NCBI GenBank assembly: GCA_024655885.1
Contig: JANLFN010000006.1
Span: 124,001-188,000 of the forward strand
From: Eubacteriales bacterium
Lineage (GTDB): Bacteria > Bacillota > Clostridia > Acetivibrionales > JANLFN01
DNA: 64,000 nucleotides
Direction: 5' to 3'
Shown: positions 26,062 to 35,049 of the stretch, one piece after another
Layout of the letters: every line of letters starts with the position of its first letter
Position numbering within the stretch: position 1 is the stretch's first letter
Notes under the pieces: model-generated
Told to the model about the DNA's origin: nothing
What the model saw: the letters and a program-made list of their open reading frames with translations, nothing else
Databases searched by the model: none
Translations under genes and position numbers: made by a program

Positions 26062-27513
26062 TTAATTGTTTTCGGGGCTTAAGCTGTTGCTTTCTCCCCA
26101 GACAGGCTGTTGTCCTCTCAAGTACGATATGAAGGCCGCCAGCAAACTGACCCCGAAAGATATGGTAAATGCCAGCCTCAGCCCGGAAACAAACTCTGCA
26201 ACAGCAATCCCTTGAGATCCGACCTGTGTCCCTGTCATCAGCCCATGTAGGGCCTGGGGAGTAATGCTGGAGGATATGGTTGCCATGGCAATCCCTATGC
26301 TTACAACATTGCCGGCATTGTTCATCATGGTGCGGACACCGGCTGCTATTCCCCTTCTTTCAACAGGAACCAAACTCATTATTGAAGAAGTATTAGGAGA
26401 GAAAAACATACCCGACCCCATGCCGGCTATAAACATCCACACCACCAGATGGGATATGGGCGTATCCGGTTTTATGACCATAAACCCGATCAGCCCGACG
26501 GCAGATATCAAAAGCCCCAAAGAACTCAGCCCCCTTGGGCCGTATTTGTCCGAAAGCATCCCGCTTATGGGGGATACGACCATCATGGGTACGGCAAAGG
26601 GAGCTAAAAGAATTCCGGCAATAATGGGGTCAATGCCTTTGATTCCCTGAAAATAAAATACCATCAGAAAGGTCACCGCTCCTCTTGCAATCCCGTTTAA
26701 AAGGTTGCTTATATAAGCGAAAGCAAGTATTCTGGTTTGAAACAGGCGCAAATCCAGCATCGGCTGTTCCGTCCTTTTTTCGATGCGGATGAACAGGAAA
26801 GCCAATAGGGCGGCCAGGCCGAGCAAGCCCATGGTAGTTACGCTGATCCAGCCGGCCATCCCGCCCAGGGATAAAGCCAGCAGAAAAGCCAGCATGCCTA
26901 CGGCAAAAGTAATTGTGCCTTTCCAGTCAAACACCTGATGCTCGGGGAGAATATCAAGCTCCCTCAACTGCAGCCCGGCCCATATGGTCCCGATAATCCC
27001 TATAGGCACATTGATGAAAAAGATGCTCCTCCATCCGTAGTGTATTAAAAATCCGCCCAAAATAGGACCGATAACGGATGCGACGCTGATAATCATACTG
27101 TTTATGCCCAGGGCTTTTCCCAGTTCGTTTTTAGGGAACGCATCCGTTATAATGGGTGCGCTGTTTGCCATGAGCAAAGCTCCGCCGACGGACTGTATAA
27201 TCCTGAAAAGCAGCAGTTCCACCCCTGAATTGGAAAAAGCGCATAACAGCGACGCTGCGGTAAAAATTACAAATCCCCACACATAAAGCTTCTTTCTGCC
27301 GATCATATCGGCCATCCTTCCAATGGTGGGGACCAGAACTGTAATTGAAAGCATATAGCTCATGATGGTCCACATGATTATGCCCATATCCGCATTTAAG
27401 TCCTTCATGATCACAGGCAGTGCAATGGTCAGCGTACTCCCGCTTAAAACCGAAAAAAGCGCTCCCAGCGAAGTACAGGAAAGTGCTATCCATTTGTAAT
27501 TGACGTTCTTCAT
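26062..27513 (-). CDS. MFS multidrug efflux transporter, DHA2 (EmrB/QacA) family
   Basis: This 483-residue protein has about 14 membrane helices. DHA2 hallmarks include ALPVIMKDLNADMGIIMW in helix 1-2, GRMADMIGRKKLYVWG (motif A) and GPILGGFLIHYGWRSIFFIN (motif C and the following segment). The family exports lipophilic drugs and dyes by proton antiport. It begins 3 bases after the MerR gene stop and is co-transcribed with it from the palindromic MerR-type promoter at 28.06 kb. No EmrA-like adaptor is present, as expected for a Gram-positive cell. The inducing drug is unknown. Confidence 0.93.
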   Translation of the reverse strand: MKNVNYKWIALSCTSLGALFSVLSGSTLTIALPVIMKDLNADMGIIMWTIMSYMLSITVLVPTIGRMADMIGRKKLYVWGFVIFTAASLLCAFSNSGVELLLFRIIQSVGGALLMANSAPIITDAFPKNELGKALGINSMIISVASVIGPILGGFLIHYGWRSIFFINVPIGIIGTIWAGLQLRELDILPEHQVFDWKGTITFAVGMLAFLLALSLGGMAGWISVTTMGLLGLAALLAFLFIRIEKRTEQPMLDLRLFQTRILAFAYISNLLNGIARGAVTFLMVFYFQGIKGIDPIIAGILLAPFAVPMMVVSPISGMLSDKYGPRGLSSLGLLISAVGLIGFMVIKPDTPISHLVVWMFIAGMGSGMFFSPNTSSIMSLVPVERRGIAAGVRTMMNNAGNVVSIGIAMATISSSITPQALHGLMTGTQVGSQGIAVAEFVSGLRLAFTISFGVSLLAAFISYLRGQQPVWGESNSLSPENN

Positions 27514-27515
27514 TC

Positions 27516-27932
27516 TTAACCACCCTCTTTATGTTTCACAGCTATTTCGGTTAACTTTGACAATATTTCCTTATACTTTGATTTTGCTCTTTCCATCTTT
27601 TTTTCTTTCTCTTCAATCATCTCAATTTGCTTTCTGGTCTGTTCAATAGCACTTCTAACCGAATCAGGGTCGTTTATTTTTTTGCATAAAATGTTCTGCA
27701 GTTTTTTATCCAGTTCCATGACTTCTTTGACCTCACTCAGAGAAAACCCCCGGACTTCTTTTATTTCAACGATTTTTTTTATCGTTTCAATATCGTCCTC
27801 CGAATAGAGCCTGTATCCCGCGTCGGTCCTGATAGGGCTCACCAGCTCCAGGTCCTCATAAAACCTTAAGGTCCTTTTGGTGAGACCCGTCCTGACGGAT
27901 ACCTCCTCGATCTTGTAGAACGGACCACTCAT
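27516..27932 (-). CDS. MerR-family transcriptional regulator
   Basis: This ~138-residue protein has a MerR winged helix (YKIEEVSVRTGLTKRTLRFY, then GYRLYSEDDIETI), a long dimerisation coiled coil and a short C-terminal tail without Cys metal ligands. That fits a drug- or stress-sensing member rather than a metal sensor. I chose the ATG at 27932 because AGGAGG lies 8 bases before it. It is the first gene of a two-gene operon with the efflux pump and probably activates both by untwisting the promoter. Confidence 0.9.
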   Translation of the reverse strand: MSGPFYKIEEVSVRTGLTKRTLRFYEDLELVSPIRTDAGYRLYSEDDIETIKKIVEIKEVRGFSLSEVKEVMELDKKLQNILCKKINDPDSVRSAIEQTRKQIEMIEEKEKKMERAKSKYKEILSKLTEIAVKHKEGG

Positions 27933-28056
27933 CCGCTTCACCTCCTAACGCATAAGTTTGCCGTACTAAAAAATAATTTTTAGTAAATGCAGGATTTATG
28001 CATCTCCAACGGCCACTATTTTTGCATTGTAAAATAGTGGTGCCACCAGTGATACT

Positions 28057-28092
28057 ATTATACACCACATTAACCTTTACGTAAAGGTTAAT
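28057..28092 (-). promoter_or_regulatory. MerR-type promoter with 24-base perfect palindrome
   Basis: ATTAACCTTTAC/GTAAAGGTTAAT (28069-28092) is a perfect palindrome overlapping the -35 region. TATAAT lies at 28062-28057. MerR proteins bind such dyad symmetry between or over promoter elements. The transcript leader also holds GGTGGCACC, a short hairpin. Confidence 0.75.
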
Positions 28093-28435
28093 GTTTAATC
28101 AATATTTTATGGATAGTCCTATAAACGAGCAAATTTAAATCCAAAAATGTCTATGGGCCTAAACCCGGTGGCTCATTGATCAAGGCAGGAAGAATTTGAT
28201 ATATTGAAAATCAAAAAGGTCCCTTTCTGCCAAAAATAAAACCACAATCTGCAATAAACAAATTGGGGTTTTACTGTTTGTATAATTTGAATTAAATTGA
28301 AGCAGTGTCAATATCCGCGTGTCTTTCCACAAATGTTTCCTCTTTCATTTAAGCCATCGCCGTCAAAACTCACCTCTTTTTTCTCAGGCAGAACGAAGCT
28401 GAAAACCGTATTGACAATTTCCGGCCAAGCTTTTT
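28093..28435. other. intergenic region between the MerR promoter and the decayed locus
   Basis: This ~340-base stretch contains the minus-strand terminator at 28236-28275 and otherwise AT-rich sequence with no convincing open frame. Confidence 0.55.
28236..28275 (-). terminator. terminator downstream of the nitrogenase-like remnant
   Basis: Minus strand: AAAACCCCAAT ... ATTGTGGTTTT followed by ATTTTT. Likely the ancestral end of the corrinoid/nitrogenase-like operon. Confidence 0.6.
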
Positions 28436-28990
28436 TCATCTTCCTGCAACTATAGCACTTAGTAAATCTTCTACCAATCTCAATCCACCGCGATAGCCTG
28501 TATATCCACGGTCAATTACAGCTCTGTTAGCTACCGGAAAGCTGACGGTGAGGTGTGGAGCCTCCATTGACAGGGCAAGCTCACGGTCTAATGAGCTCCC
28601 TACAACAAACCCCGGACTGAAGCCTTTTACATACTTGCCTGTGGCAGTTTTAGGATAAAGCTCATTCAAATGTCTGATAACTTCGCTTGTGTCGGTTTCA
28701 AACACCACTCTTGGTTTCAGCCCTGATTCCAGGTTTTCGGCTTTCTTCAGCAGTTTATTTTTCTGGTCGTCTCTCAGCTGGTCGGTAAAGACAACCAGCT
28801 GGGGCAGCCACCCTAAATCGTCGGATAAAAATCTTGTCAAAGCTGTTGCGTAGTTGGCATCGCCGATAACAACCGCATAGCGCTGCAAATCAAGGTCATT
28901 GTAGCATTCAATAAGAGGATCCAGATAGTGGTAATATTTTTTATTCTCGTCCTCAATGACTTTTTCCACCCCATTCAGGTCCAGGGACAA
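28436..28990 (-). pseudogene. nitrogenase-like component 1 subunit, C-terminal fragment
   Basis: The 184-residue frame resembles the C-terminal part of NifK/NifD-like proteins: KKYYHYLDPLIECYNDLDLQ, then RYAVVIGDANYATALTRFL, GFVVGSSLDRELA and a C-terminal DRGYTGYRGGLRLVEDLL. Intact subunits are ~400-500 residues, so at least half is missing, including the N-terminal Cys cluster ligands. The upstream sequence runs directly into the broken RACo-like gene without an intergenic gap, which marks a deletion junction near 28990-29030. Known nitrogenase-like families include true nitrogenases, CfbD and methylthio-alkane reductase; the subtype cannot be settled here. Probably non-functional. Confidence 0.75.
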
Positions 28991-29007
28991 CGCACGGGCC
29001 GTCCCTC

Positions 29008-29904
29008 TTAAAAATTTATCCGAAGCTGCAGGGCCGAAATTACCGGGGGAAGGTATATGATGCCGAATTTGGATATGCCCGGGTTGTGTTCCCCCGCTTT
29101 AAGGTGCACATCTCCGGTTATCTCGGAATGGTATGGGAACCTGCCCAGAGAATAAGGGTTTGTATTGGAAGCCAGGTGAAGCATGCAGGTATTTCCGCTG
29201 AACACAACCTCATAAATCCTTTCACGGCTGGTATTGTTCCTCTTCGTCAAATCAGCCATCATCCGGTTTATTTCTGCAATAAGTCCCGAATACATCAGCT
29301 TTAGCCCGCTCTCCTCAGACGCCAGCTTTATCCTGGACAGCACATCCTGGGCGTGAAGGGCCTGGGGATTTAAGGCGGATATGGAATCCAGCTCTTCTCC
29401 GCTGTTGAGGTCCACAAGGGAAGCCACCAGTGTAGTTGTCCCAATATCCACCACCGCTCCGAAGCTTTCAGATGCAGTGTCTCCATCTTCGCTTCCCAGA
29501 AGTTCTTCCCCGGCATACACATGGGTCAGGCCCTGAGCCGCATCATACCGCTTGCGGATAAAGGCATCCAGGAGGATGTCAAAGCTTTTTCCATGGTCCA
29601 ATATTTTCAAATACCTGTGCTTATGGCTTTCAGATGTTTTAACAGCAATATCTCCCTTTATTCTGGCTTCACAGGCCAGTACATACCCTTCAAGCTCCTC
29701 CTCCCTTGAAAGCCGGTGGCTATTCCCATGCAAAATATTTTCAACAGACCTGCCGTCAACCCTTACCCTGCATTTGCCGCAAACGCCCGCACCGTTGCAG
29801 GGGGACTCAACGGTTACGCCGGCCTGCCTTGCTGCTTCCAGGATAGTTGCTCCCTCATCAACCTGAACTGTAATATTTTCATTGCAAAATTCCACTTTTG
29901 CCAT
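29008..29904 (-). pseudogene. RACo/RamA-like corrinoid-protein reductive activator, C-terminally truncated
   Basis: About 298 residues remain of a normally ~550-650-residue iron-sulfur ASKHA protein that re-reduces inactive Co(II) corrinoids. Residues ~1-85 are a [2Fe-2S] ferredoxin domain with Cys ligands in PCNGAGVCGKCRV and VLACEARI. The ATPase-like domain begins at GAVVDIGTTTLVASLVDL and reaches IYLPPVIS, where the frame departs into unrelated sequence and stops. I chose the ATG at 29904 because AAAGGAG lies 8 bases upstream. The ferredoxin part could still be made, but the activator is broken. No intact homologue was seen elsewhere in the window. Confidence 0.8.
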
Positions 29905-29906
29905 CA

Positions 29907-30510
29907 CTATTGCTCCTTTACGGTATTGGCCATTGCCTGTATGTTTTCCGGACAAGAGGAGGTGCTCAAACCGCAGGCAGGGGATATGATATCAATTCCG
30001 CCTTTTATAAGCCTCCGGGTCCGTGCCGATACCCTGTCCGGAGTGCCGGATTCCGGCCAACAAGCGCTCAATTGCCCCATGAATCCGGTTTTTACAGAAA
30101 GCGGTGCAGCTTCTCCTGGTCGGGGGGGTACCCCACTTCCCTGACGGTATCAAGCATTGCCCTGATGTTTTCAAAAGGTGTTTCAGTGGGAAGGCGGTCA
30201 ATTTCCGAAACATCCCGGATTGCCGGACTTGAAAGAAAAGCGGTCTCATCCTCGGGATAATGGACCTTTGCCCCATTGCCTCGGCCTGGGTGTATAAATC
30301 GGTAAAAATCCGTATGATGTCATATTTAAAAAGCCGGTATGAGGCAATATGGGCCTTTGCCAGCAAAGCCCCGTTTCCGCGGAATTCGGATACTCTGGCG
30401 CCTATAATCCTTGCAGCCGTGTTGCCTATGATGGGTACGCAGGGAAGGCGGTCTACAGCCTGCCCCTTATTATATGCAGCCAGTCTTTCCATGGGCGTCA
30501 ACGTATCCAT
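29907..30510 (-). pseudogene. MtaA-like UroD-family methyltransferase, frameshifted and internally deleted
   Basis: The start (MDTLTPMERLAAYNKGQAVD) and ~85 residues match the methylcobamide methyltransferase family. Near 30267 the frame shifts: the continuation HYPEDETAFLSSPAIRDVSE is read in another frame. After GYPPDQEKLHRFL there is a stop. The true C terminus (GTPDRVSARTRRLIKGGIDI, then ISPACGLS) resumes near 30050 and ends at 29907. The middle ~150 residues, with the zinc site, are deleted. It lies between a broken corrinoid gene and the broken RACo-like gene, so the whole methyl-transfer operon has decayed. Confidence 0.82.
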
Positions 30511-30512
30511 AC

Positions 30513-30933
30513 TCAGGCCGCACCTCCAACAAGTTTCTTTGCCAGCCTCACCGCCTCGGCTGCATTGACGGAATAGCCATCCGCTCCGATTTTGTCGGCA
30601 AAGCTCTGGGAAATGGGCCCGCCGCCAATCATAACTTTAAAAAGATGCCTTGCGTTTTTCTCCCTGCTCATCTGCCTTCAAGTGGGGCTTCAGCACGTCA
30701 AGGCCTGCATACATTGCATCCGAACATATCAGAAGTTCAGGGACAAAATACTCTTCTTTCTCAAAGAGCTCCCCCGCTCTCTCCATTCCGTGGGCAAGCC
30801 CTCTGTCTATGGCCTCATAGGCGTCATATTTTTCAACAATCACTTCATTGGCGAGGATTACGGTTTCTTCCTCCTCCATGTTTAATACGGCATCGGACAA
30901 GCCTTTATACAATTCTTCTTTGCTTTTTGGCAT
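30513..30933 (-). pseudogene. corrinoid protein with central deletion
   Basis: The frame starts MPKSKEELYKGLSDAVLNME and encodes the helical cap of a corrinoid protein to about residue 85 (PHLKADEQGE). The DxHxxG cobalt-ligand region is absent. The C-terminal piece (FKVMIGGGPISQSFADKIGA, then DGYSVNAAEAV) appears in another frame near 30640-30515. The cobamide cannot be bound without the missing middle, so this is a pseudogene. It was the first or second gene of the decayed operon, 3 bases upstream of the MtaA-like remnant. Confidence 0.82.
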
Positions 30934-30954
30934 ATTAAGACCCTCCAGTCATTG

Positions 30955-31481
30955 CTATAGGTAATAGTTCAAAGGTTCATTCTCTTTGGCAAAATGAAGC
31001 TTTTCGAGAATCCGGGACCGAAGCCTGAAAAAGTCGGGGTGATTCCTGCTTCTCGGCCTCCCTATGGGAACGTCGATGATTTCCTGTATCTTTCCCGGCC
31101 TGGGAGTCATGATGGCAATCCTGTCGCTCAAATATACGGCTTCATCCACATCGTGGGTGACAAGTACCATTGTGGTTCCGCGTTCCCCCCAGATCCTCAG
31201 TATCTCGTCCTGCATCTGCATCCGGGTAAAAGCGTCCAGCGCGCCAAGAGGTTCATCCAGCAGCAGGACCTTGGGATGATTTACCAGGGCCCTTGCAAGT
31301 GCCACCCGCTGGGCCATGCCAGAGAGACGAACTCACCGGAATAAATATGTAAGTCAACGCTTTCAAGCGCCACAATTCCATTGCCATGGACGTCCTGAAA
31401 AACTCTCCTGACCTCCCTGGCGGTTATCGCTCCGCCGTATTTGCTCTCCGGGGAGGAGGCATTCATGTCGGTATTTACCAT
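30955..31481 (-). pseudogene. SsuB/TauB-type ABC ATPase with Walker A region deleted
   Basis: An N-terminal piece (31481 to ~31330) contains ESVDLHIYSGEFVSL, the lead-in to Walker A, and then loses homology. A C-terminal piece (about 31317-30955) resumes at AQRVALARALVNHPKVLLLDEPLGALD and includes Walker B, D-loop and the VTHDVDEAV switch. Walker A, Q-loop and the signature start (~110 residues) are gone and the two pieces are in different frames. Members import sulfonates, taurine, nitrate or similar. The adjacent permease gene is intact, but the transporter cannot work without another ATPase. Confidence 0.82.
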
Positions 31482-32503
31482 TTAATCAACCCCCTCTGCC
31501 ATATGAGCGCCCTGTCCCTGAGCCTGAAAAGAAGGGATATCAGCCCTGAAAAAATTACGGCGATTACAATGAGGCTGGCATAGACCTTGCTGTATTCGGC
31601 CCAGCCCTGGGCCCAGTTGATGTACCAGCCCAGGCCCGCTTTCACCCCGAGCATTTCCGAAACAATCAGCGTCAAAAAAGAGGATCCCAGGCCCATGAAT
31701 AAACCGATGAATATCATTGGAAAGGCAGCGGGGATTGCAACCCTGAAAACAAGGTACCGCTGGCTGGCCCCCAGTGTCTTTGCGACTTCAAAAAACGCGT
31801 TTCTCACATTTGCTATGCCTGAGCTGGTCATAACCGTCACCGGAAACCATACCGCCAGCACAATCAGGAATACGCTGGCCCAGAAGCTTGTGGGAAAAGC
31901 AGCCAGGGCAATGGGAATCCAGGCTGTGGCCGGTATGGGGCCTATGATTTTTAAAACAGGCATAATCCAGTAGTTGCATTTTTTATTCCATCCGATCAAA
32001 GCTCCCGTCACAAAGCCAAGGGTGATGCCAATGAAATAGCCGGTGAACAAAAGCCTCAGCGAATACAGGGTGCTTACGGCAAGAAGCTGCCCGTCGTTGG
32101 CCAAAGAGCCCAAAACCTTGCCAGGACCGGGAAAATAAGGGAGCGGAAGCAGCTTCAGCTTCAATGTAGCAATGTCCCAGACCTCTATGAGGATAAAGGC
32201 GGCTGTCAGCAGCGGCACCGAATGCCACATTTTTTCTCTGATTTTAGTAACTTTCACCGAAAGGACCAGAAAGGCGAGGTATAATACAATCAACGCTTCC
32301 AGCAAGAGGGGATAGGCGTTGGTTTTTGAAAAGCTCTGCTTATTCGGCAATGCCAGGTGCAGGGATATATCTATTATCAGAACAGCCAACGGCAGGATAA
32401 AAAACAAACTTTTCCGTAAGCCGCCCAGCCTGGGGCTGCCGGCCCTCTCTCCCGGCATCCCGCCTAAATTGTTTCTTTCAGCGTTTACGACCCCTGAAGA
32501 CAA
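31475..32503 (-). CDS. ABC transporter permease, SsuC/TauC (sulfonate/nitrate) type
   Basis: This 342-residue membrane protein has the BPD_transp_1 fold with the EAA-like cytoplasmic loop EVAKTLGASQRYLVFRVAIP and about 7-8 helices. The N-terminal ~90 residues add two extra helices compared with ordinary SsuC. The upstream flank (32504-32640) holds no binding-protein gene. The 3' end overlaps the start of the broken ATPase gene by 7 bases. The gene reads intact, but its ATPase partner is deleted, so import activity is doubtful. Substrate is inferred as an organosulfur compound from the neighbouring cysteine and methionine genes. Confidence 0.83.
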   Translation of the reverse strand: MSSGVVNAERNNLGGMPGERAGSPRLGGLRKSLFFILPLAVLIIDISLHLALPNKQSFSKTNAYPLLLEALIVLYLAFLVLSVKVTKIREKMWHSVPLLTAAFILIEVWDIATLKLKLLPLPYFPGPGKVLGSLANDGQLLAVSTLYSLRLLFTGYFIGITLGFVTGALIGWNKKCNYWIMPVLKIIGPIPATAWIPIALAAFPTSFWASVFLIVLAVWFPVTVMTSSGIANVRNAFFEVAKTLGASQRYLVFRVAIPAAFPMIFIGLFMGLGSSFLTLIVSEMLGVKAGLGWYINWAQGWAEYSKVYASLIVIAVIFSGLISLLFRLRDRALIWQRGLIKW

Positions 32504-32643
32504 ATTTGACCACCTCTTATATCACATATCATAGTATTTATATAGTTATAGTAGGTTTTAAGATATTAACAAAGGGGAAAATATCCCCTCTGTTAATATC
32601 TCGAACATTCCTGCGCAGAATATATGAATGGCTGTCAAGCTTT

Positions 32644-33579
32644 CTAAGCTTCCTGGAAGAGAACAGTGGACAGGTACCTCTCTCCCGTATCCGGAAGGAG
32701 GACAACGATGGTTTTGCCCTTGTTCTCAGGCCTTTTTGCAATCTGGGTGGCGGCAAAAGCGGCAGCGCCCGAAGATATGCCGACAAGCAGGCCCTCTGTC
32801 CTGGCAAGCTTCCTTGAAACCTCAAAGGCCTCCTCATTTTTCACCTTGTATATTTCATCAATAATGGAGGTGTTCAGGACGTCAGGCACAAACCCCGCCC
32901 CAATTCCTTGAATCTTATGGGGCCCCGGGTTTCCACCCGACAATACGGGAGAGTCGTTTGGCTCCACCGCTACAATCTTGACATCCGGCTTTCTCGCTTT
33001 CAGGACTTCTCCAACGCCTGTGATGGTGCCGCCTGTCCCCACGCCTCCCACAAATATGTCCACCTGACCGTCGGTATCCCTCCAGATTTCCTCTGCCGTA
33101 GTCCTGCGGTGTATCTCAGGATTTGCAGGGTTTTTAAACTGCTGGGGAATAAATGAATTGGGCGTTTGTGCCGCCAATTCTTCCGCTTTCCTGATAGCTC
33201 CCTTCATTCCCTCGGCGCCCGGAGTTAAGACCAGTTCGGCGCCCAGGGCCTTCAAAAGGTTCCTTCTCTCAATGCTCATGGTGTCCGGCATGGTCAATAC
33301 CAGCCTATAGCCCTTGGCGGCCGCAACAAAGGCCAGCGCAATGCCCGTATTGCCGCTGGTGGGTTCAATGATGACGGTATCCCCCTTTATCAGGCCTTTC
33401 TCCTCCGCATCCTTGATCATGGCATACCCGATTCTGTCCTTTACACTGGATGCCGGATTGAAATATTCCAGCTTTGCTACAACTTTGGCCTCCAGATTGT
33501 TTGCCCTGTTGTAATTTGACAGCTCCAGCAGCGGGGTGTTGCCGATGAGGTCGGTCAGATTCTTTGCAATTTTCGACAT
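32644..33579 (-). CDS. cysK: cysteine synthase A (O-acetylserine sulfhydrylase)
   Basis: This 311-residue PLP enzyme makes L-cysteine from O-acetylserine and sulfide. The PLP lysine lies in [11 protein letters not shown], the substrate loop is [17 protein letters not shown] and the phosphate loop is [16 protein letters not shown]; length and motifs are complete. I chose the ATG at 33579 because GGAGG lies 7 bases before it. It is transcribed alone from a consensus promoter with a CymR-like inverted repeat, consistent with induction by cysteine limitation. Confidence 0.95.
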   Translation of the reverse strand: MSKIAKNLTDLIGNTPLLELSNYNRANNLEAKVVAKLEYFNPASSVKDRIGYAMIKDAEEKGLIKGDTVIIEPTSGNTGIALAFVAAAKGYRLVLTMPDTMSIERRNLLKALGAELVLTPGAEGMKGAIRKAEELAAQTPNSFIPQQFKNPANPEIHRRTTAEEIWRDTDGQVDIFVGGVGTGGTITGVGEVLKARKPDVKIVAVEPNDSPVLSGGNPGPHKIQGIGAGFVPDVLNTSIIDEIYKVKNEEAFEVSRKLARTEGLLVGISSGAAAFAATQIAKRPENKGKTIVVLLPDTGERYLSTVLFQEA

Positions 33580-33641
33580 AATATCGCCTCCAAAACGCAT
33601 TTTTATTCCGAGTATTCTTATATGTTTTATATATTATCTTC

Positions 33642-33715
33642 ATTTTAATATCCAAAGTGAAATATGTCAATAAGTTTTAAAAATATTTTTAATTTTCCTA
33701 TATGTTTAATAGGAA
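33642..33715 (-). promoter_or_regulatory. cysK promoter with CymR-like inverted repeat
   Basis: Minus strand: TTGACA (33670-33665), 17 bases, TAAAAT (33647-33642). Upstream of the -35, TTCCTAT-7 bases-ATAGGAA (33695-33715) is a perfect inverted repeat resembling the ATTCCTAT-type boxes of CymR, the Firmicute cysteine-metabolism repressor. The CymR assignment is by resemblance. Confidence 0.7.
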
Positions 33716-33909
33716 TTTGGCTCTAACAAAACCCTCATTCACTTTCCATCCATTCATGAGGGCTTGAATATTTTGTCAATAGCATGAAAATTTTGGGGGA
33801 AAAATTTTTGTATTTGCGCCATTCCCCGCTGTATCCCCTGGTCAAGAGGCTGTCGGCCACTCCTGTGATTTTCGCCTCCTGCCCATGGAATATGGCTCTT
33901 TGGCACATG

Positions 33910-35043
33910 CTACTTCAATGCCTGCTGGAAATCGTCAATCAGGTCGTCCACGTCTTCCAATCCCACCGAAACTCTCAACAAGCTGTCCGATATGCCCAGC
34001 CTCTCCCTTTCGGCCTTGGGCATGGCCGCATGGGACATTTGGGCGGGATAGGATACGATGGTTTCCACGCCGCCCAGGCTCACCGCAACTGCGGCCAGCT
34101 TGATTTTTTTCATAAAGCTTCTAGCCGTTTCCACGCTGTCGGTGGCAAAGGAAAGTACACACCCCGGCCCGTCGGCCTGGGAAAAATGGACCTCCCTGCC
34201 CCTATGCCCTTCCAGTCCCGGGTAGAATACCTCTCTGACCTTCGGGCACGACTCCAGCCATGCCGCAAGTTTTTGCGCGCCCTGCTGCTGGTAATCCATC
34301 CTCACCTTCAGCGTTTTCAAGCCCCGCAGCAGAAGCCAAGAATCCTGGGGGCCCAAAACAGCTCCAAAGCCGTTCTGTACCGCATAGATCCGCCGGGCCA
34401 GCTCTTCACCCCTGACAACGGCCAGGCCGCCGATGACATCGCTGTGTCCCCCGATAAACTTGGTGGCGCTGTGGATGACCACATCCGCCCCCAGGTCCAG
34501 AGGCCTCTGCAGGTAAGGGGACATGAAGGTGTTGTCTACGATGGTCAGGAGGCCGTGTTCCTTTGCCAGCCGTATGGCGCCTTTTAAATCGGTAATTTTG
34601 AGCAGGGGATTGGAGGGTGTTTCAAGAAAAAGGGCCCGGGTGTTGGGTTTGATTTTCCCCCTGACTGCCTCCAGGTCGCCGGCATCCACAAAATCCACCT
34701 CAAGGCCGAACCGGCTGAAGTAGCCTGTGGCAATCCGGTAGGTGCCCCCATACACATCCTCACACACAATCAAATGCTCACCGGCGGAGAAGATGGAAAG
34801 CACCGAAGAAGTGGCCGCCATGCCTGAAGCAAACGCAAAGCCCCGGCTTCCGTTTTCAAGCTTTGCGATGGTGTCTTCCAGCGCTTTCCGGGTTGGATTT
34901 CCCGACCTGGAGTAGTCATACTCCTGGGGCTTCTCCATATCCCCGTGGTGGTAGGTGGATACCTGATAAATGGGAATGCTCAGCGCTCCTGTCTGCGGAT
35001 CCATCTCATTCCCGTTGTGAATAAGCTTTGTACCGAAATTCAT
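33910..35043 (-). CDS. trans-sulfuration PLP enzyme (cystathionine gamma-lyase/synthase family)
   Basis: This 377-residue enzyme of the Cys/Met metabolism PLP family has the PLP lysine in HSATKFIGGHSDVIGG, the YDYSRSGNPTRKALE motif and a C-terminal GGVETIVSYPAQMSHAAMP. The family includes cystathionine gamma-synthase, gamma-lyase and homocysteine gamma-lyase; the Ser/Thr pattern around SLGGVET fits gamma-lyase (MccB) or synthase, and I cannot choose. It starts 6 bases after the stop of the second family member, so both are co-transcribed. Likely role: interconversion of methionine/homocysteine and cysteine. Confidence 0.9.
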   Translation of the reverse strand: MNFGTKLIHNGNEMDPQTGALSIPIYQVSTYHHGDMEKPQEYDYSRSGNPTRKALEDTIAKLENGSRGFAFASGMAATSSVLSIFSAGEHLIVCEDVYGGTYRIATGYFSRFGLEVDFVDAGDLEAVRGKIKPNTRALFLETPSNPLLKITDLKGAIRLAKEHGLLTIVDNTFMSPYLQRPLDLGADVVIHSATKFIGGHSDVIGGLAVVRGEELARRIYAVQNGFGAVLGPQDSWLLLRGLKTLKVRMDYQQQGAQKLAAWLESCPKVREVFYPGLEGHRGREVHFSQADGPGCVLSFATDSVETARSFMKKIKLAAVAVSLGGVETIVSYPAQMSHAAMPKAERERLGISDSLLRVSVGLEDVDDLIDDFQQALK

Positions 35044-35049
35044 TGTCCC

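Noticed and set aside
28436-28990. Functional nitrogen-fixation gene
   Set aside because: Only a C-terminal fragment of a nitrogenase-like subunit is present, with no nifH or cofactor cluster ligands; the NifX-like gene at 62.7 kb is not evidence of nitrogen fixation.
30474-30938. 154-codon plus-strand frame over the decayed corrinoid gene
   Set aside because: The opposite strand shows clear corrinoid-protein homology; this frame is a shadow.
33784-34587. 267-codon plus-strand frame
   Set aside because: Lies antisense over a well-supported trans-sulfuration gene and has no family features.
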